DNA of 64,000 nt, from assembly GCA_910587765.1 (NCBI GenBank), contig CAJUNR010000019.1, positions 1 through 64,000 of the forward strand, given 5' to 3'. Under the pieces are notes generated by a model, which saw only the letters and a program-made list of their open reading frames with translations, did no database searches and was not told the DNA's origin. This DNA is from an uncultured Lachnospiraceae bacterium (GTDB lineage: Bacteria; Bacillota; Clostridia; Lachnospirales; Lachnospiraceae). Positions 6,862 through 15,444 of this stretch are shown here, one piece after another; within the stretch, counting starts at the first letter, position 1; the number at the start of each line of letters is the position of its first letter. Made by a program: the position numbers and the translations under genes.

Positions 6862-8637
6862 ATGAGAAAGCACGTTCATTTGATTGTCTATATAGTATTG
6901 GTTTCGGCTTTTTTGACTTTACTTGCAAAATGGAAAATATTGAATGCGGTTGACCTCTCTTTATCGGACAGGTTATACCAACAGCCTGTGGCAGTTGATG
7001 GGAACATCGTTATTATTTCAATAGATGAAAAAGCCTTAGATCGTTTTGGTTCTTATCAAGACTGGAACAGGGAAAAGGTTGCAGAAGCAATTAAAATACT
7101 GAATCAATCAGAGGACAAAAAGCCTGCGGTAATAGCGGTAGATATTCTCTATAGCTCAAAAGCAGCCCCAGAAGTAGATAAAGCCTTAGTAGGAGCTATG
7201 GAGGATAACGTTGTGATGGCTTGCGCAGCGGCATTTGACTCAGGATTTGTGGAAGATGGCACAGGCTTTATACATAACAGTTTTCAGATCGTTTTTTATG
7301 AAGATCCTTTTGATGAGCTGAAATCTGTTTCAGAAGCAGGACATATTAATGCAATGAGGGATTCCGATGGCGTTCTCCGCCACCACCTCCTGTCCTTTGA
7401 TTTAGCAGATGGGACGTCAGTGCCATCAATGGCATTAAAAGCAGCTCTTAAATATAATGAAAATTTGGAATTACCAGAGGTAAACAGTAATGGGTTTTGG
7501 TATCTTCCGTACAGTAAAAAGCCAAGTGATTTTGAAGCGATTTCTATTTTGGATGTATTGGATGGTAAGGTATCAGCAAATTATTTTGAAGGAAAAATTG
7601 TTTTGATTGGTCCGATGGCTTCTGGATTGCAGGACAGTTACATAACAGCAATCGACCATGCAAAAGAAATGTATGGCGTGGAATATCAAGCTAATGCTAT
7701 TTCGGCATTACTGGAGGGCAATTTCAAAAAGAAAGCAAGCGATCATATACAGCTTATTGCATTGTTTGTCCTGCTTTTTGCTGCCAGTATTGTATTTTAT
7801 AGAGTAAAAGCAAAGTTTTCCTTTATTCCGTGGCTCCTGCTTGCTTTCGGATGGGTGGCAATGTGTAAATTCTTGTATGAGCGAGGGTTTATCTTACACG
7901 TTATATATGTTCCGTTAAGCGTAACCATCCTTTATATAGGAAGTGTAGCAGTCCATGCGGTCAGGGAGAACATGAAACGCAGGCAGATTACAAATACATT
8001 CAAGCGATACGTTGCGCCAGAAATCGTAAAAGAGTTAATAGACAAAGAAGATGATGCTCTAAAATTAGGCGGGAAATCATGTGATATAGCTGTTTTGTTT
8101 GTAGATATCAGGGGATTTACTACTATGAGTGAAAAACTCCCGCCAGAAACAGTTGTGGAAATATTAAACCAGTACCTGACGCTTATATCAGAATGCATTT
8201 TAAAATATAATGGGACATTGGATAAGTATGTCGGGGACGCTGTTATGGCGTTTTGGGGCGCACCACTGCCACAGGATGATTATGTTATGAACTCAGCAAA
8301 AGCGGCAATGGACATGGCTTTGGGGGCGAAAGAGTTATCCCTAAAACTAGAAAAACAATATGGACAAAAATTAGCATTTGGCATAGGGATAAATCTTGGA
8401 AAAGCTGTTGTCGGCAATATTGGCTCTTCCAGAAGAATGGATTATACAGCGATTGGAGATACAGTAAATACAGCAGCTAGGCTTGAAGCCAATGCGCCTG
8501 GGGAAACAATTTATATTTCAAAAGCTGTGGCGGATTCTTTAAAAGAGAGAATTATAGCAACGCCGCTTGCTAACCCACCTAAGCTAAAAGGGAAAAGGGA
8601 TGGCTTTGAGATATTGACACTGGATAAGATTTTGTGA
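6862..8637 (+). CDS. CHASE2-domain class III adenylate cyclase
   Basis: 591 residues. One membrane segment (about 8-24) leads into an extracellular CHASE2 sensor (about 30-285, with VIISIDEKALDRFG and GKIVLIGPMASGLQDSY motifs), then three membrane segments (about 296-365) and a cytoplasmic cyclase domain (about 400-590). Metal-binding Asp415 (VDIRGFT) and Asp459 (YVGDAVMAFWG), base-specifying Lys455 and Thr529, and transition-state Asn536/Arg540 (VNTAAR) are all present. The Lys/Thr pair matches adenylate rather than guanylate cyclases of the CyaC type. It should make cAMP in response to an external signal. It leads a tight operon with an MBL hydrolase, an HD-GYP protein and a FecR lipoprotein. 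A complete membrane adenylate cyclase is unusual in Clostridia. Start from GAGGTGG before ATG 6862. Confidence 0.9.
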   Translation: MRKHVHLIVYIVLVSAFLTLLAKWKILNAVDLSLSDRLYQQPVAVDGNIVIISIDEKALDRFGSYQDWNREKVAEAIKILNQSEDKKPAVIAVDILYSSKAAPEVDKALVGAMEDNVVMACAAAFDSGFVEDGTGFIHNSFQIVFYEDPFDELKSVSEAGHINAMRDSDGVLRHHLLSFDLADGTSVPSMALKAALKYNENLELPEVNSNGFWYLPYSKKPSDFEAISILDVLDGKVSANYFEGKIVLIGPMASGLQDSYITAIDHAKEMYGVEYQANAISALLEGNFKKKASDHIQLIALFVLLFAASIVFYRVKAKFSFIPWLLLAFGWVAMCKFLYERGFILHVIYVPLSVTILYIGSVAVHAVRENMKRRQITNTFKRYVAPEIVKELIDKEDDALKLGGKSCDIAVLFVDIRGFTTMSEKLPPETVVEILNQYLTLISECILKYNGTLDKYVGDAVMAFWGAPLPQDDYVMNSAKAAMDMALGAKELSLKLEKQYGQKLAFGIGINLGKAVVGNIGSSRRMDYTAIGDTVNTAARLEANAPGETIYISKAVADSLKERIIATPLANPPKLKGKRDGFEILTLDKIL

Positions 8638-8649
8638 GGTGAGCGTATC

Positions 8650-9444
8650 GTGCAGGATTGGGAGATTTCAGTATGGGGCGTGCGTGGCTCTGCGCCTGTC
8701 CCTTCAAAAGAATTTATGGAATATGGCGGAAATACTTCCTGCTTTTCCGTAAAAAAAGATAACCATGTCATTATATTTGATATGGGAACAGGGCTTACGG
8801 TACTTGGCAGGGAGCTGATAAAAAAGAAAATTATGCGTTTTGATATTCTTCTCAGCCATTTGCATATAGATCACTTATTGGGATTGTTTTCATTTCAGCC
8901 ACTTTTTTGCCCTGAAATAGAAATACACTTATATGGGAGGATTGGCTTGGAAGGAAATATAAGAAAATTGCTGTCCCTACCTTGGTATCCTTTAGGAGTA
9001 GAGGATTTTTCAGCAAAAATTTATTTCCATGAAATAGAACCAGAGAAGAATTTCTATATTGATAAATTTCAGGTATCTACAATAATAGGTAATCATCCGA
9101 ACGGAAGCATTTTATACCGATTAGATTGTGATGGAAAGAGTTTTACCCATGCCTTAGATTGTGAATGCGACAAAAAAACTTTTTTACGGCTTACAAAATT
9201 TGCTTATGGGAGCGATCTGATGGTCTGGGATTCCTATTTCATAGAAGAAGATTTCAAAAAAGGATGGGGACACTCTACATGGAAACAGGGGATTGAAATT
9301 GCCCATGAAGCAGATATAGAGCATATATTGATGGCTCATTATAACAGTGAATATACAGATTCTTTTTTGTATGAACAGGAAAAAATTGCCTGTGAAGATA
9401 GAATCTGTATCTTTTCAAAGGAAGGAATGAGGTTAAGGATATGA
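8650..9444 (+). CDS. MBL-fold metallo-hydrolase
   Basis: 264 residues, GTG start with GAGGTGA eight bases before. It opens with the VWGVRGSAPVPS...EYGGNTSC signature of a metallo-beta-lactamase subfamily that includes RNase Z/PhnP/cyclic phosphodiesterase relatives. HLHIDH (residues 70-75), His149, Asp170 and His230 form a two-metal site; His208 (WGHS) may assist. No signal peptide, so cytoplasmic. Placed between the adenylate cyclase and an HD-GYP protein (ATGA overlap with the latter), it may hydrolyse a cyclic nucleotide or act as a metal-dependent sensor. The substrate cannot be read from the sequence. Confidence 0.75.
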   Translation: MQDWEISVWGVRGSAPVPSKEFMEYGGNTSCFSVKKDNHVIIFDMGTGLTVLGRELIKKKIMRFDILLSHLHIDHLLGLFSFQPLFCPEIEIHLYGRIGLEGNIRKLLSLPWYPLGVEDFSAKIYFHEIEPEKNFYIDKFQVSTIIGNHPNGSILYRLDCDGKSFTHALDCECDKKTFLRLTKFAYGSDLMVWDSYFIEEDFKKGWGHSTWKQGIEIAHEADIEHILMAHYNSEYTDSFLYEQEKIACEDRICIFSKEGMRLRI

Positions 9445-10901
9445 CTGAAGATGAAGTCAAAAAAATATTAAATGTAGGAGTGTTGCTTTCATCCGAAAGA
9501 AGTATAAATAAACTTTTGGAAAAAATCCTTATTTCTGTAATGGAAATTTCCCATTGTGATGCAGGAACGCTATATCTTTTGGAAGAGGAAGAATTGCATT
9601 TTGTTATTATGCGTAACAATACAATGAAAACCTATTCAGGCGGTGACGGCAGGCGTCCAGACATTCCACCAGTCCCATTATCAAGAGAGAATGTATGTGC
9701 GTTGGCTTTAATGGATGGGAAAACAATCAATATAGCTGATGTAAGAAATTGCAGCGAATATAATCTGTCAGGTTCAGTGAAATATGATTCTATGACAGGC
9801 TATTACACAAAATCAATGCTTACAGTCCCCATGGAAAATCGTCAGGGCGAAAAGTTGGGAGTTTTACAGCTTTTAAATGCCATGGATGCGGATGGGAATA
9901 TCTGTCCATTCCCTGATGAAATGGCTCTTGTTCTGCAGTCAGTTGCTTCACAGGCAGCAATTACAATCCAGAATGTTAGATACATTGATGAAATTAAGGA
10001 ATTATTCCATTCCTTTGTACGTGTGTTTGCTTCGGCTATTGATGAGCGTAGTCCTTATAATGGCAACCATACAAAGCATATGGCAGTTTATGGGGAGAAG
10101 TTTATAGATTATCTAAACGTTAAGGCACAGAAAGAAGGAAAGGAAATGCCTTTTGATTCCGTTCATCGGGAAGAGCTTATCATGAGCATATGGCTTCATG
10201 ATGTCGGGAAGCTTGTGATTCCTCTTGAAATCATGGATAAACCAACAAGGCTTTTGCCAGAACAGCACAGAGGATTTTTACATAGAATGGAAGTCCTGCG
10301 GCTACTTAGTGAAATTGATTCATTGTCTGGAAAATGTGGAAATCTGGATGGCTTAATAGATGATATAAATAAAGCAGAGGAACTTGTGGAATCCATAAAT
10401 GATGCAAAGCATTATGTTACGGATGAGGACATAAAAGCCCTGAAACAGCTTACAAAATGTACCTGCACAGATAAAAATGGCAAGGTAAGACATTGGCTTA
10501 CAGAAGATGAATACAAAATGCTCTCCATCCGCAAAGGCACGTTGTCGGACGAAGAACGTAAAATCATGGAGTCACATGTCGTGCTGACTGATAAGCTGCT
10601 TTCCCAGATTCAGTTCAGCAAGGAATTATCCCATGTCAGGGAATGGGCTTCTGCCCACCATGAATATTTAAGTGGCGATGGGTATCCGAAACATTTGTCA
10701 GGTGCGGAGATTCCTATGGAAGTGTGCATACTTACTATTTTAGATATATTTGACGCATTAACGGCAGATGACAGACCATATAAGCCAGGGATGCCAATCG
10801 AAAGGGCATTGTCTGTATTAAAAGATATGGCAGAAAAAGAAGGAAAATTAGATAAGGCACTGACGGATTCATTTATAAAGAGCCGTTGTTGGGAAAAATA
10901 A
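9441..10901 (+). CDS. GAF/HD-GYP phosphohydrolase
   Basis: 486 residues. A GAF domain (about 15-180, HCDAGTLYLLEEE, MLTVPMEN, GVLQLLNA) is followed by an HD-GYP domain. Catalytic His253-Asp254 (WLHDVGK), His406-His407 and SGDGYP (411-416), and Asp435/Asp438 (LDIFDALTADDRPYK) are in place. About 100 extra residues separate HD from the rest of the domain (around 265-365), with a coiled, charged character. HD-GYP proteins usually cleave cyclic di-GMP or cGAMP-type dinucleotides. Here the GAF domain could bind the cAMP made by the upstream cyclase and gate the phosphodiesterase, linking two second messengers. Overlaps the MBL gene by four bases (ATGA). Confidence 0.85.
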   Translation: MTEDEVKKILNVGVLLSSERSINKLLEKILISVMEISHCDAGTLYLLEEEELHFVIMRNNTMKTYSGGDGRRPDIPPVPLSRENVCALALMDGKTINIADVRNCSEYNLSGSVKYDSMTGYYTKSMLTVPMENRQGEKLGVLQLLNAMDADGNICPFPDEMALVLQSVASQAAITIQNVRYIDEIKELFHSFVRVFASAIDERSPYNGNHTKHMAVYGEKFIDYLNVKAQKEGKEMPFDSVHREELIMSIWLHDVGKLVIPLEIMDKPTRLLPEQHRGFLHRMEVLRLLSEIDSLSGKCGNLDGLIDDINKAEELVESINDAKHYVTDEDIKALKQLTKCTCTDKNGKVRHWLTEDEYKMLSIRKGTLSDEERKIMESHVVLTDKLLSQIQFSKELSHVREWASAHHEYLSGDGYPKHLSGAEIPMEVCILTILDIFDALTADDRPYKPGMPIERALSVLKDMAEKEGKLDKALTDSFIKSRCWEK

Positions 10902-10921
10902 TCTGGACTGGAGAGGATAGC

Positions 10922-12571
10922 ATGAAGAAGAAACTGTTTCGGGGATATCTGTTTTTATTATTGATATTAGTAATGCTACTTAGTTCGTCATGTGGCAGGA
11001 ACAGGGCAACTACAATGAAACTGATAAAAACAGATGGGGAAGTTGGCGTGGAAAATGAAAAAGGAAAGTCTGTTGATCTGATTGAGAACCTTGGGTTATA
11101 CAATGGCTATGGCATAGGCACACAGAAAAAAAGTTTTGCATGGATTGATCTTGATGATACAAAGCTAACCAAAATGGATGAAAAAAGCGATGTTGACATC
11201 AAAAAAGATGGCAAGAAATTAGAACTGGTCGTAAATTCTGGAGGGTTGTTTTTCAATGTAACAAAACCGCTGGAAGATGATGAAAGTATGGATATTCGCA
11301 CTTCTACAACAATCTGTGGTATTCGTGGCACTTGTGGATGGGTAGAAGCTCATGGTGATACTACCTATGTCGGCTTGTTTGATGGGAAAGTGGAATGTAC
11401 TGTTACAGCAGATGGAAAAGAAGAAACTGTTAGAGTAAATGCAAAAGAAATCCTTATTGTGAAAAAGGATGGCGATCATGTTACCTATGAAGTGAAGAAA
11501 CTTACATATAAAGATGTGCCAGAATTTGTGCAGGTAGAAATAGCGGATGAGCCTTTTGCATTGGAAGAGGAATCTTATGCTGTAGAGGATTTTCTTGGCG
11601 TATACTCCAATTCAGACGGTGAATATGCAAGAGAGGTAGAGTTGGGATTAGATGATGATGGCGCATTATATTTCCGTCATGGAAACAGCATAAACCAATC
11701 ATATTCTTCCTATGAGGTGGATGGCAATATCATAACAGCAACTTATCAGGATGTAACAGGTACATATACAGACACATTTACATTAAATGAGGACGGCAGT
11801 TTGACAACTGAATTTGGTGATGAAAAATTTAGTGATATGAATATGAATTTTGCCTTTGAGAGGGAAATATCAGAGCAGGAAGAAAGGTCGGATGTTGTAG
11901 ATATTAATGATTATATAGGCACATTCATGAATGGAGAGGACAGTGGGGCAGGAAGGCTTACAATCTCTGAAATTGATCCTCAATCGGTAAATGTACGTTT
12001 TGAAGCATCTGGGGATTTTGGAACTGAAAATGGTGTTTCTATTGTATTTGAAGAAACTGGCTATTCTTTTGAAAATGGGATTTATATTGATGTGTCAGGG
12101 AAAAGAGTGGAATTTACAAAAGGAACGAAGCACGATGGGACGTATGTTTTGGATGTTCCAGAGCCTTTAAAACAGGAGTGGAATCTTCTTGAGAGTGTTT
12201 ACGAGAAGGAATATTCTTTAATGGATACTGTTCCAGAGGAAACATCGGAAATTGATAGGTTTCTTGGTACTTATACAAAAGATTTTGGAAGCTATAAAGA
12301 AGCATTGATTTTAACAGTTCGAGAAGATGGATTGTTATATTGGAATGCAGGAAACAGCTATCATGGCGGATGGATGGGTGATCGTTATACAGAGTATTCT
12401 ATCAATGGGAATGAGTTGAAAGCTACAAATGAAGGTGGAACAGATACGTTTATCTTAGATGCCAATGGCTCTATTACAGCAACATTTTCAGCTTTAGATT
12501 TTTATAATGGAGTCTATGAACGAAACGATGGATATGACGAAACAGAAGAATATCCAGGAGGATACCCCTAA
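10922..12571 (+). CDS. FecR-domain lipoprotein with beta repeats
   Basis: 549 residues. A lipoprotein signal ends at LSSSC (Cys about 23). A FecR-like domain follows (about 35-195: KTDGEVGVENEKGK, SFAWIDLDD, LVVNSGGLFFNVTKPL, IRTSTTICGIRGTCGWVE, VGLFDGKVECTV). Three lipocalin-like beta modules fill the rest: FLGVYSNSDGEYAREVELGL (about 225), YIGTFMNGEDSGAGRLTI (about 345) and FLGTYTKDFGSYKEALILTV (about 460). Modules one and three are clearly homologous. FecR domains are periplasmic or surface sensors, and FecR proteins often accompany CHASE2 cyclases. It probably senses an external ligand or envelope state and signals to the CHASE2 domain. ATG 10922 chosen for GAGAGGATAGC. It is followed by about 300 bp without a large gene. 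Confidence 0.75.
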   Translation: MKKKLFRGYLFLLLILVMLLSSSCGRNRATTMKLIKTDGEVGVENEKGKSVDLIENLGLYNGYGIGTQKKSFAWIDLDDTKLTKMDEKSDVDIKKDGKKLELVVNSGGLFFNVTKPLEDDESMDIRTSTTICGIRGTCGWVEAHGDTTYVGLFDGKVECTVTADGKEETVRVNAKEILIVKKDGDHVTYEVKKLTYKDVPEFVQVEIADEPFALEEESYAVEDFLGVYSNSDGEYAREVELGLDDDGALYFRHGNSINQSYSSYEVDGNIITATYQDVTGTYTDTFTLNEDGSLTTEFGDEKFSDMNMNFAFEREISEQEERSDVVDINDYIGTFMNGEDSGAGRLTISEIDPQSVNVRFEASGDFGTENGVSIVFEETGYSFENGIYIDVSGKRVEFTKGTKHDGTYVLDVPEPLKQEWNLLESVYEKEYSLMDTVPEETSEIDRFLGTYTKDFGSYKEALILTVREDGLLYWNAGNSYHGGWMGDRYTEYSINGNELKATNEGGTDTFILDANGSITATFSALDFYNGVYERNDGYDETEEYPGGYP

Positions 12572-12604
12572 ATAATCTGAAGTACAAAACAGAGGAGAAA
12601 AGGA

Positions 12605-12688
12605 ATGAGAAAAATCTTGACAATGGTTTATGGGCATTTTGGACGATTGCAGCAAATAAACAAAACAGCAAGAGATGATTCTTCTTAA
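12605..12688 (+). CDS. 27-codon ORF, doubtful
   Basis: MRKILTMVYGHFGRLQQINK plus seven residues, with GAGGAGAAAAGG before the ATG. After the TAA the same frame stays open for about 20 more protein-like codons (AFKPYANAIAKMLDRKR) to a second stop, so this may be the remains of a longer small protein. The remainder of 12572-12873 is AT-rich and shows nothing else. Confidence 0.25.
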   Translation: MRKILTMVYGHFGRLQQINKTARDDSS

Positions 12689-12873
12689 AGAGCATTTAAA
12701 CCTTATGCAAATGCCATAGCAAAAATGTTAGATAGAAAGCGTTTAAAGAAATAATATTAAGAACAGCTGGAAAATTTATACAGCAAATAGTCAGCAAAAA
12801 GTCAAAAATTTGCGTATAAAAATTTTATGTTATACAATTAAAAAGTAAAACAATTTGATAAGGAGAAATACAT

Positions 12874-13548
12874 ATGAATAAAGAATTATTACAAAAACTT
12901 ATAAATGCAGACAGAATCTGTAAACAGGCAAATGTACACTATCAGGAAGCTGTTAAGCTGGAGCAACAGGATATGGAACAGCAGGCGAGTACAAAAAAAT
13001 CAGCTAAAATAAAAGGAATTATCGCTGGTGTTGCTGCTTGGTTTGTTATTGGCTCGATTGGAAATGTATTGGTTTCTTTATTGGGAAATATTGCAATTTT
13101 TGTCATGATGGTAAATAGTATAAGCCAATTTGGTGGACTAGCTTTAGGAATTATCCTTGGATATAGCATATACAAAAAAGGACAAGGTGAATTTAAGGCT
13201 GAATCAGCTAAAAGACAAAAAGCTATAGAAAAAGAAAAAGCTGCCGCACAGCAGATTTTTGACAACAATGTAAATGATCTTGCTTTTCTTCCTGTTGATT
13301 ATTGGTATCCTCTTGCCACAGAGTACCTTGTAAAAGTAGTCCAAGCAGATAGGGCAAATAGCTTAGCAGAAGCCTTGTCAATGTTTGACGAGCAGTTACA
13401 CCGCTGGAAGATTGAAGAAGCAAACGCTGAGATTGTCGCACAGCAAAAGGCTCAGACAGCAAACTTAAACAGCATCAGAAAGAGCAGTAAAGTAAGCGCT
13501 ATTGCTAATACGGCAAATGCTATTGTAAATATTTCAAGCAAACTATAA
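12874..13548 (+). CDS. Membrane protein with coiled flanks
   Basis: 224 residues. A helical N-terminus (1-45, Gln/Lys rich) leads to two membrane segments (about 48-70 and 75-100), then a long charged helix (KAESAKRQKAIEKEKAAAQQ) and a cytoplasmic C-terminal half including LAFLPVDYWYPLATEYLVKV. Ribosome site AAGGAGA. It is followed 30 bp later by a lipoprotein gene, so the pair may form an envelope complex. No named family; the LPxDYWYPxA motif is reminiscent of small proteins in Firmicutes mobile and stress loci, but that is not enough for a name. Confidence 0.6.
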   Translation: MNKELLQKLINADRICKQANVHYQEAVKLEQQDMEQQASTKKSAKIKGIIAGVAAWFVIGSIGNVLVSLLGNIAIFVMMVNSISQFGGLALGIILGYSIYKKGQGEFKAESAKRQKAIEKEKAAAQQIFDNNVNDLAFLPVDYWYPLATEYLVKVVQADRANSLAEALSMFDEQLHRWKIEEANAEIVAQQKAQTANLNSIRKSSKVSAIANTANAIVNISSKL

Positions 13549-13578
13549 TTTATCAAAAAACAAAGGAGAATGATATAT

Positions 13579-14700
13579 ATGAAAAAACTATTATTGATGC
13601 TTGCAGTAGGAATTGTAAGCGTAGGATTATTAACGGGCTGTGGCGGCGGGGCATCAATCAACTTAACAGATTATGCAACTGTAAATTTTGAAGGAGTAGA
13701 TGGGAAAGGTACAGCAACTGTAAACTATGATCTGGCGCAGCTTGAGAAAGATTTTGTGGGTGATGACGATGGAAACATTTCACAGGAAGAAGCACAGGAA
13801 TTAGTGAATTTTGCGTCCTTTGAAATGTCAATCAAATGGGAGCTGGATAAACAAGAAGCCCTCTCAAATGGTGATAAAGTAAAACTCACTATTACATATA
13901 ACGAGGATTCAGCAAAAGAACAGAAGATAAAGATTAAAGGCGACACAACAAAAGAATTTGAAGTGTCTGGACTGAAAGAGCCTATTACTTTAGATGCATT
14001 TGATCCAGAAATTTTTGATACGGATACTGGTGTCAAAATAAGTTATGAAGGCATATCCCCTATGGCAAGTATAGTTATTGAAAATGGATGTGGGGATGGA
14101 CAGGCGCAGCGTTTTGTGGAGTATGTGCCTGATAAAACATATGAAATAAGCAATGGAGATACTATCACTATTACAGCAAGCCTTACTGAACAAGCTATTA
14201 AAGAAGGGTATGTGCTTAAAGAGGAACAGACACAAATTACAGTAGAAGGATTAGAAAGCTATGTATTAAATCTTTCAGAATTAAATGAAGGAGATAGAAA
14301 CAATGTCGAAACAAAATTAAATGATTTATTCAAAGATACAACAAGCGACTGGATTAGCTTTCTTGTAGAAGATCAGGATATAAGCCTTTCGCCTGATTCT
14401 GGATGTTCTTATGGAGATATAAAGTTTCTGAATGAAGAATCTAAATTTTATAAAGACAGGCAGGCATTAGTCATTCCTTTTACGGTGGATATTAAAGATG
14501 CTAAATTTAATTGGTGGGGTACTGATTATTATGAAGAACCACTTGTAAAAAGCTTCAACGATGTAACTGGGTATTTTGCAATTTATAATCTTAAAACTAC
14601 TGCATCTGGAGAAGTTATTGATGACGAAATGACTTCTGAAGTAAGTGCGCTCTATGCGAATAAAGAGGATGTGGATAGAGAGATGAGATCATTTGAGTAG
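13579..14700 (+). CDS. Putative lipoprotein
   Basis: 373 residues. Start ATG 13579 is preferred over 13570 because AAAGGAG is then ten bases away. A lipobox (SVGLLTGC) puts the mature Cys near residue 20. The mature protein is acidic with repeated beta-rich segments: VNFEGVDGKGTATVNYD, GDKVKLTITYN, KISYEGISPMASIVIEN, GDTITITASLTEQA. A DGNISQEEAQEL stretch near 60-71 resembles a calcium-binding EF-hand loop. A surface-exposed ligand-binding role is likely. The gene is the last of the plus-strand run and is ended by the hairpin at 14752. Confidence 0.7.
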   Translation: MKKLLLMLAVGIVSVGLLTGCGGGASINLTDYATVNFEGVDGKGTATVNYDLAQLEKDFVGDDDGNISQEEAQELVNFASFEMSIKWELDKQEALSNGDKVKLTITYNEDSAKEQKIKIKGDTTKEFEVSGLKEPITLDAFDPEIFDTDTGVKISYEGISPMASIVIENGCGDGQAQRFVEYVPDKTYEISNGDTITITASLTEQAIKEGYVLKEEQTQITVEGLESYVLNLSELNEGDRNNVETKLNDLFKDTTSDWISFLVEDQDISLSPDSGCSYGDIKFLNEESKFYKDRQALVIPFTVDIKDAKFNWWGTDYYEEPLVKSFNDVTGYFAIYNLKTTASGEVIDDEMTSEVSALYANKEDVDREMRSFE

Positions 14701-14751
14701 GAAATCATTTCTTATCAATAAAAATCTGATAATGTATATTTAGATGTGATG

Positions 14752-14794
14752 AAGCCATAGGACAGGTCTAAGAAATGACTTTTTCCTATGGCTT
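14752..14794. terminator. Terminator hairpin
   Basis: AAGCCATAGGA (14752-14762) pairs exactly with TCCTATGGCTT (14784-14794), followed by TTTG, between convergent genes. Confidence 0.75.
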
Positions 14795-14798
14795 TTTG

Positions 14799-15431
14799 CT
14801 ACATGAAATACATGATTGTATAAATCACACCTATGATAAAGCCAAGAATAAAGAAAAATAAAGGAAACAAGTATTTTTTTAATGATTGCCATAGCGAAGG
14901 CTTGGGAGCTGGTGAAGCAAGATTGCCTTGTGTTTCATGATTAGTGCTATCATGAACAGGCTTGCCAGAAATACCAATCGGCAAGCCCGTTGATGGATCT
15001 ATTTTTCCTTTTTTGAGTTTTTCTTTCTTAGGTGGTCTGACAGGCTCCCTGCTATCAGGCGACCTGAGATCTTCACCTGTTATTGGGTCAAATGCCAGTT
15101 TAGATTGTTCAAAATATTCATAGACAGGCTTGGCGTTTGCGGTATCAAATCCTTGTAATCTTCTGCTTGCTCAAAGGTAAGCATCGTCATGGTGGTCTAT
15201 GTATACTAAAAGCACAGTATTCCCCGATTGCGTGAATATTGCCCTGAAATCCTGAGTTACTCTGGCACTTTTAAAATCAAGTTTTGTATTGAGCTTTTCG
15301 ACTTTCAGGCTGTCGCTTCTTAGGCTTCTTTGCATTAGTCTGATAGTTTCAAGTGATTTTTTCTGTATTTTCTTATCCAGTCTTGAAAATGCGTCTATAT
15401 ATGTATCGGAACAGACGATGTTCGTTGCCAT
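14799..15431 (-). pseudogene. RelE-fold protein with membrane tail, interrupted by TGA
   Basis: On the minus strand a frame starts at 15431 and meets TGA at 15171-15173, then stays open in the same frame to 14799. The first 86 residues resemble a RelE/ParE-type fold (DTYIDAFSRLDKKIQKKSLE, SARVTQDFRAIFTQ, VLLVYIDHHDDAYL). The stop falls where related proteins, as I remember them, have Trp in the HHDxAYxWAxRR motif: the frame continues ASRRLQ after the stop, so TGG to TGA is the likely change. The distal part has two DPxTG motifs, a proline/lysine-rich linker and a C-terminal membrane helix (YLFPLFFFILGFIIGVIYTI). It may be a truncated soluble toxin-like protein, a pseudogene, or subject to readthrough. 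It follows the 15445-16182 gene by 13 bp. Confidence 0.65.
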
Positions 15432-15444
15432 GTATATCCTCCCT

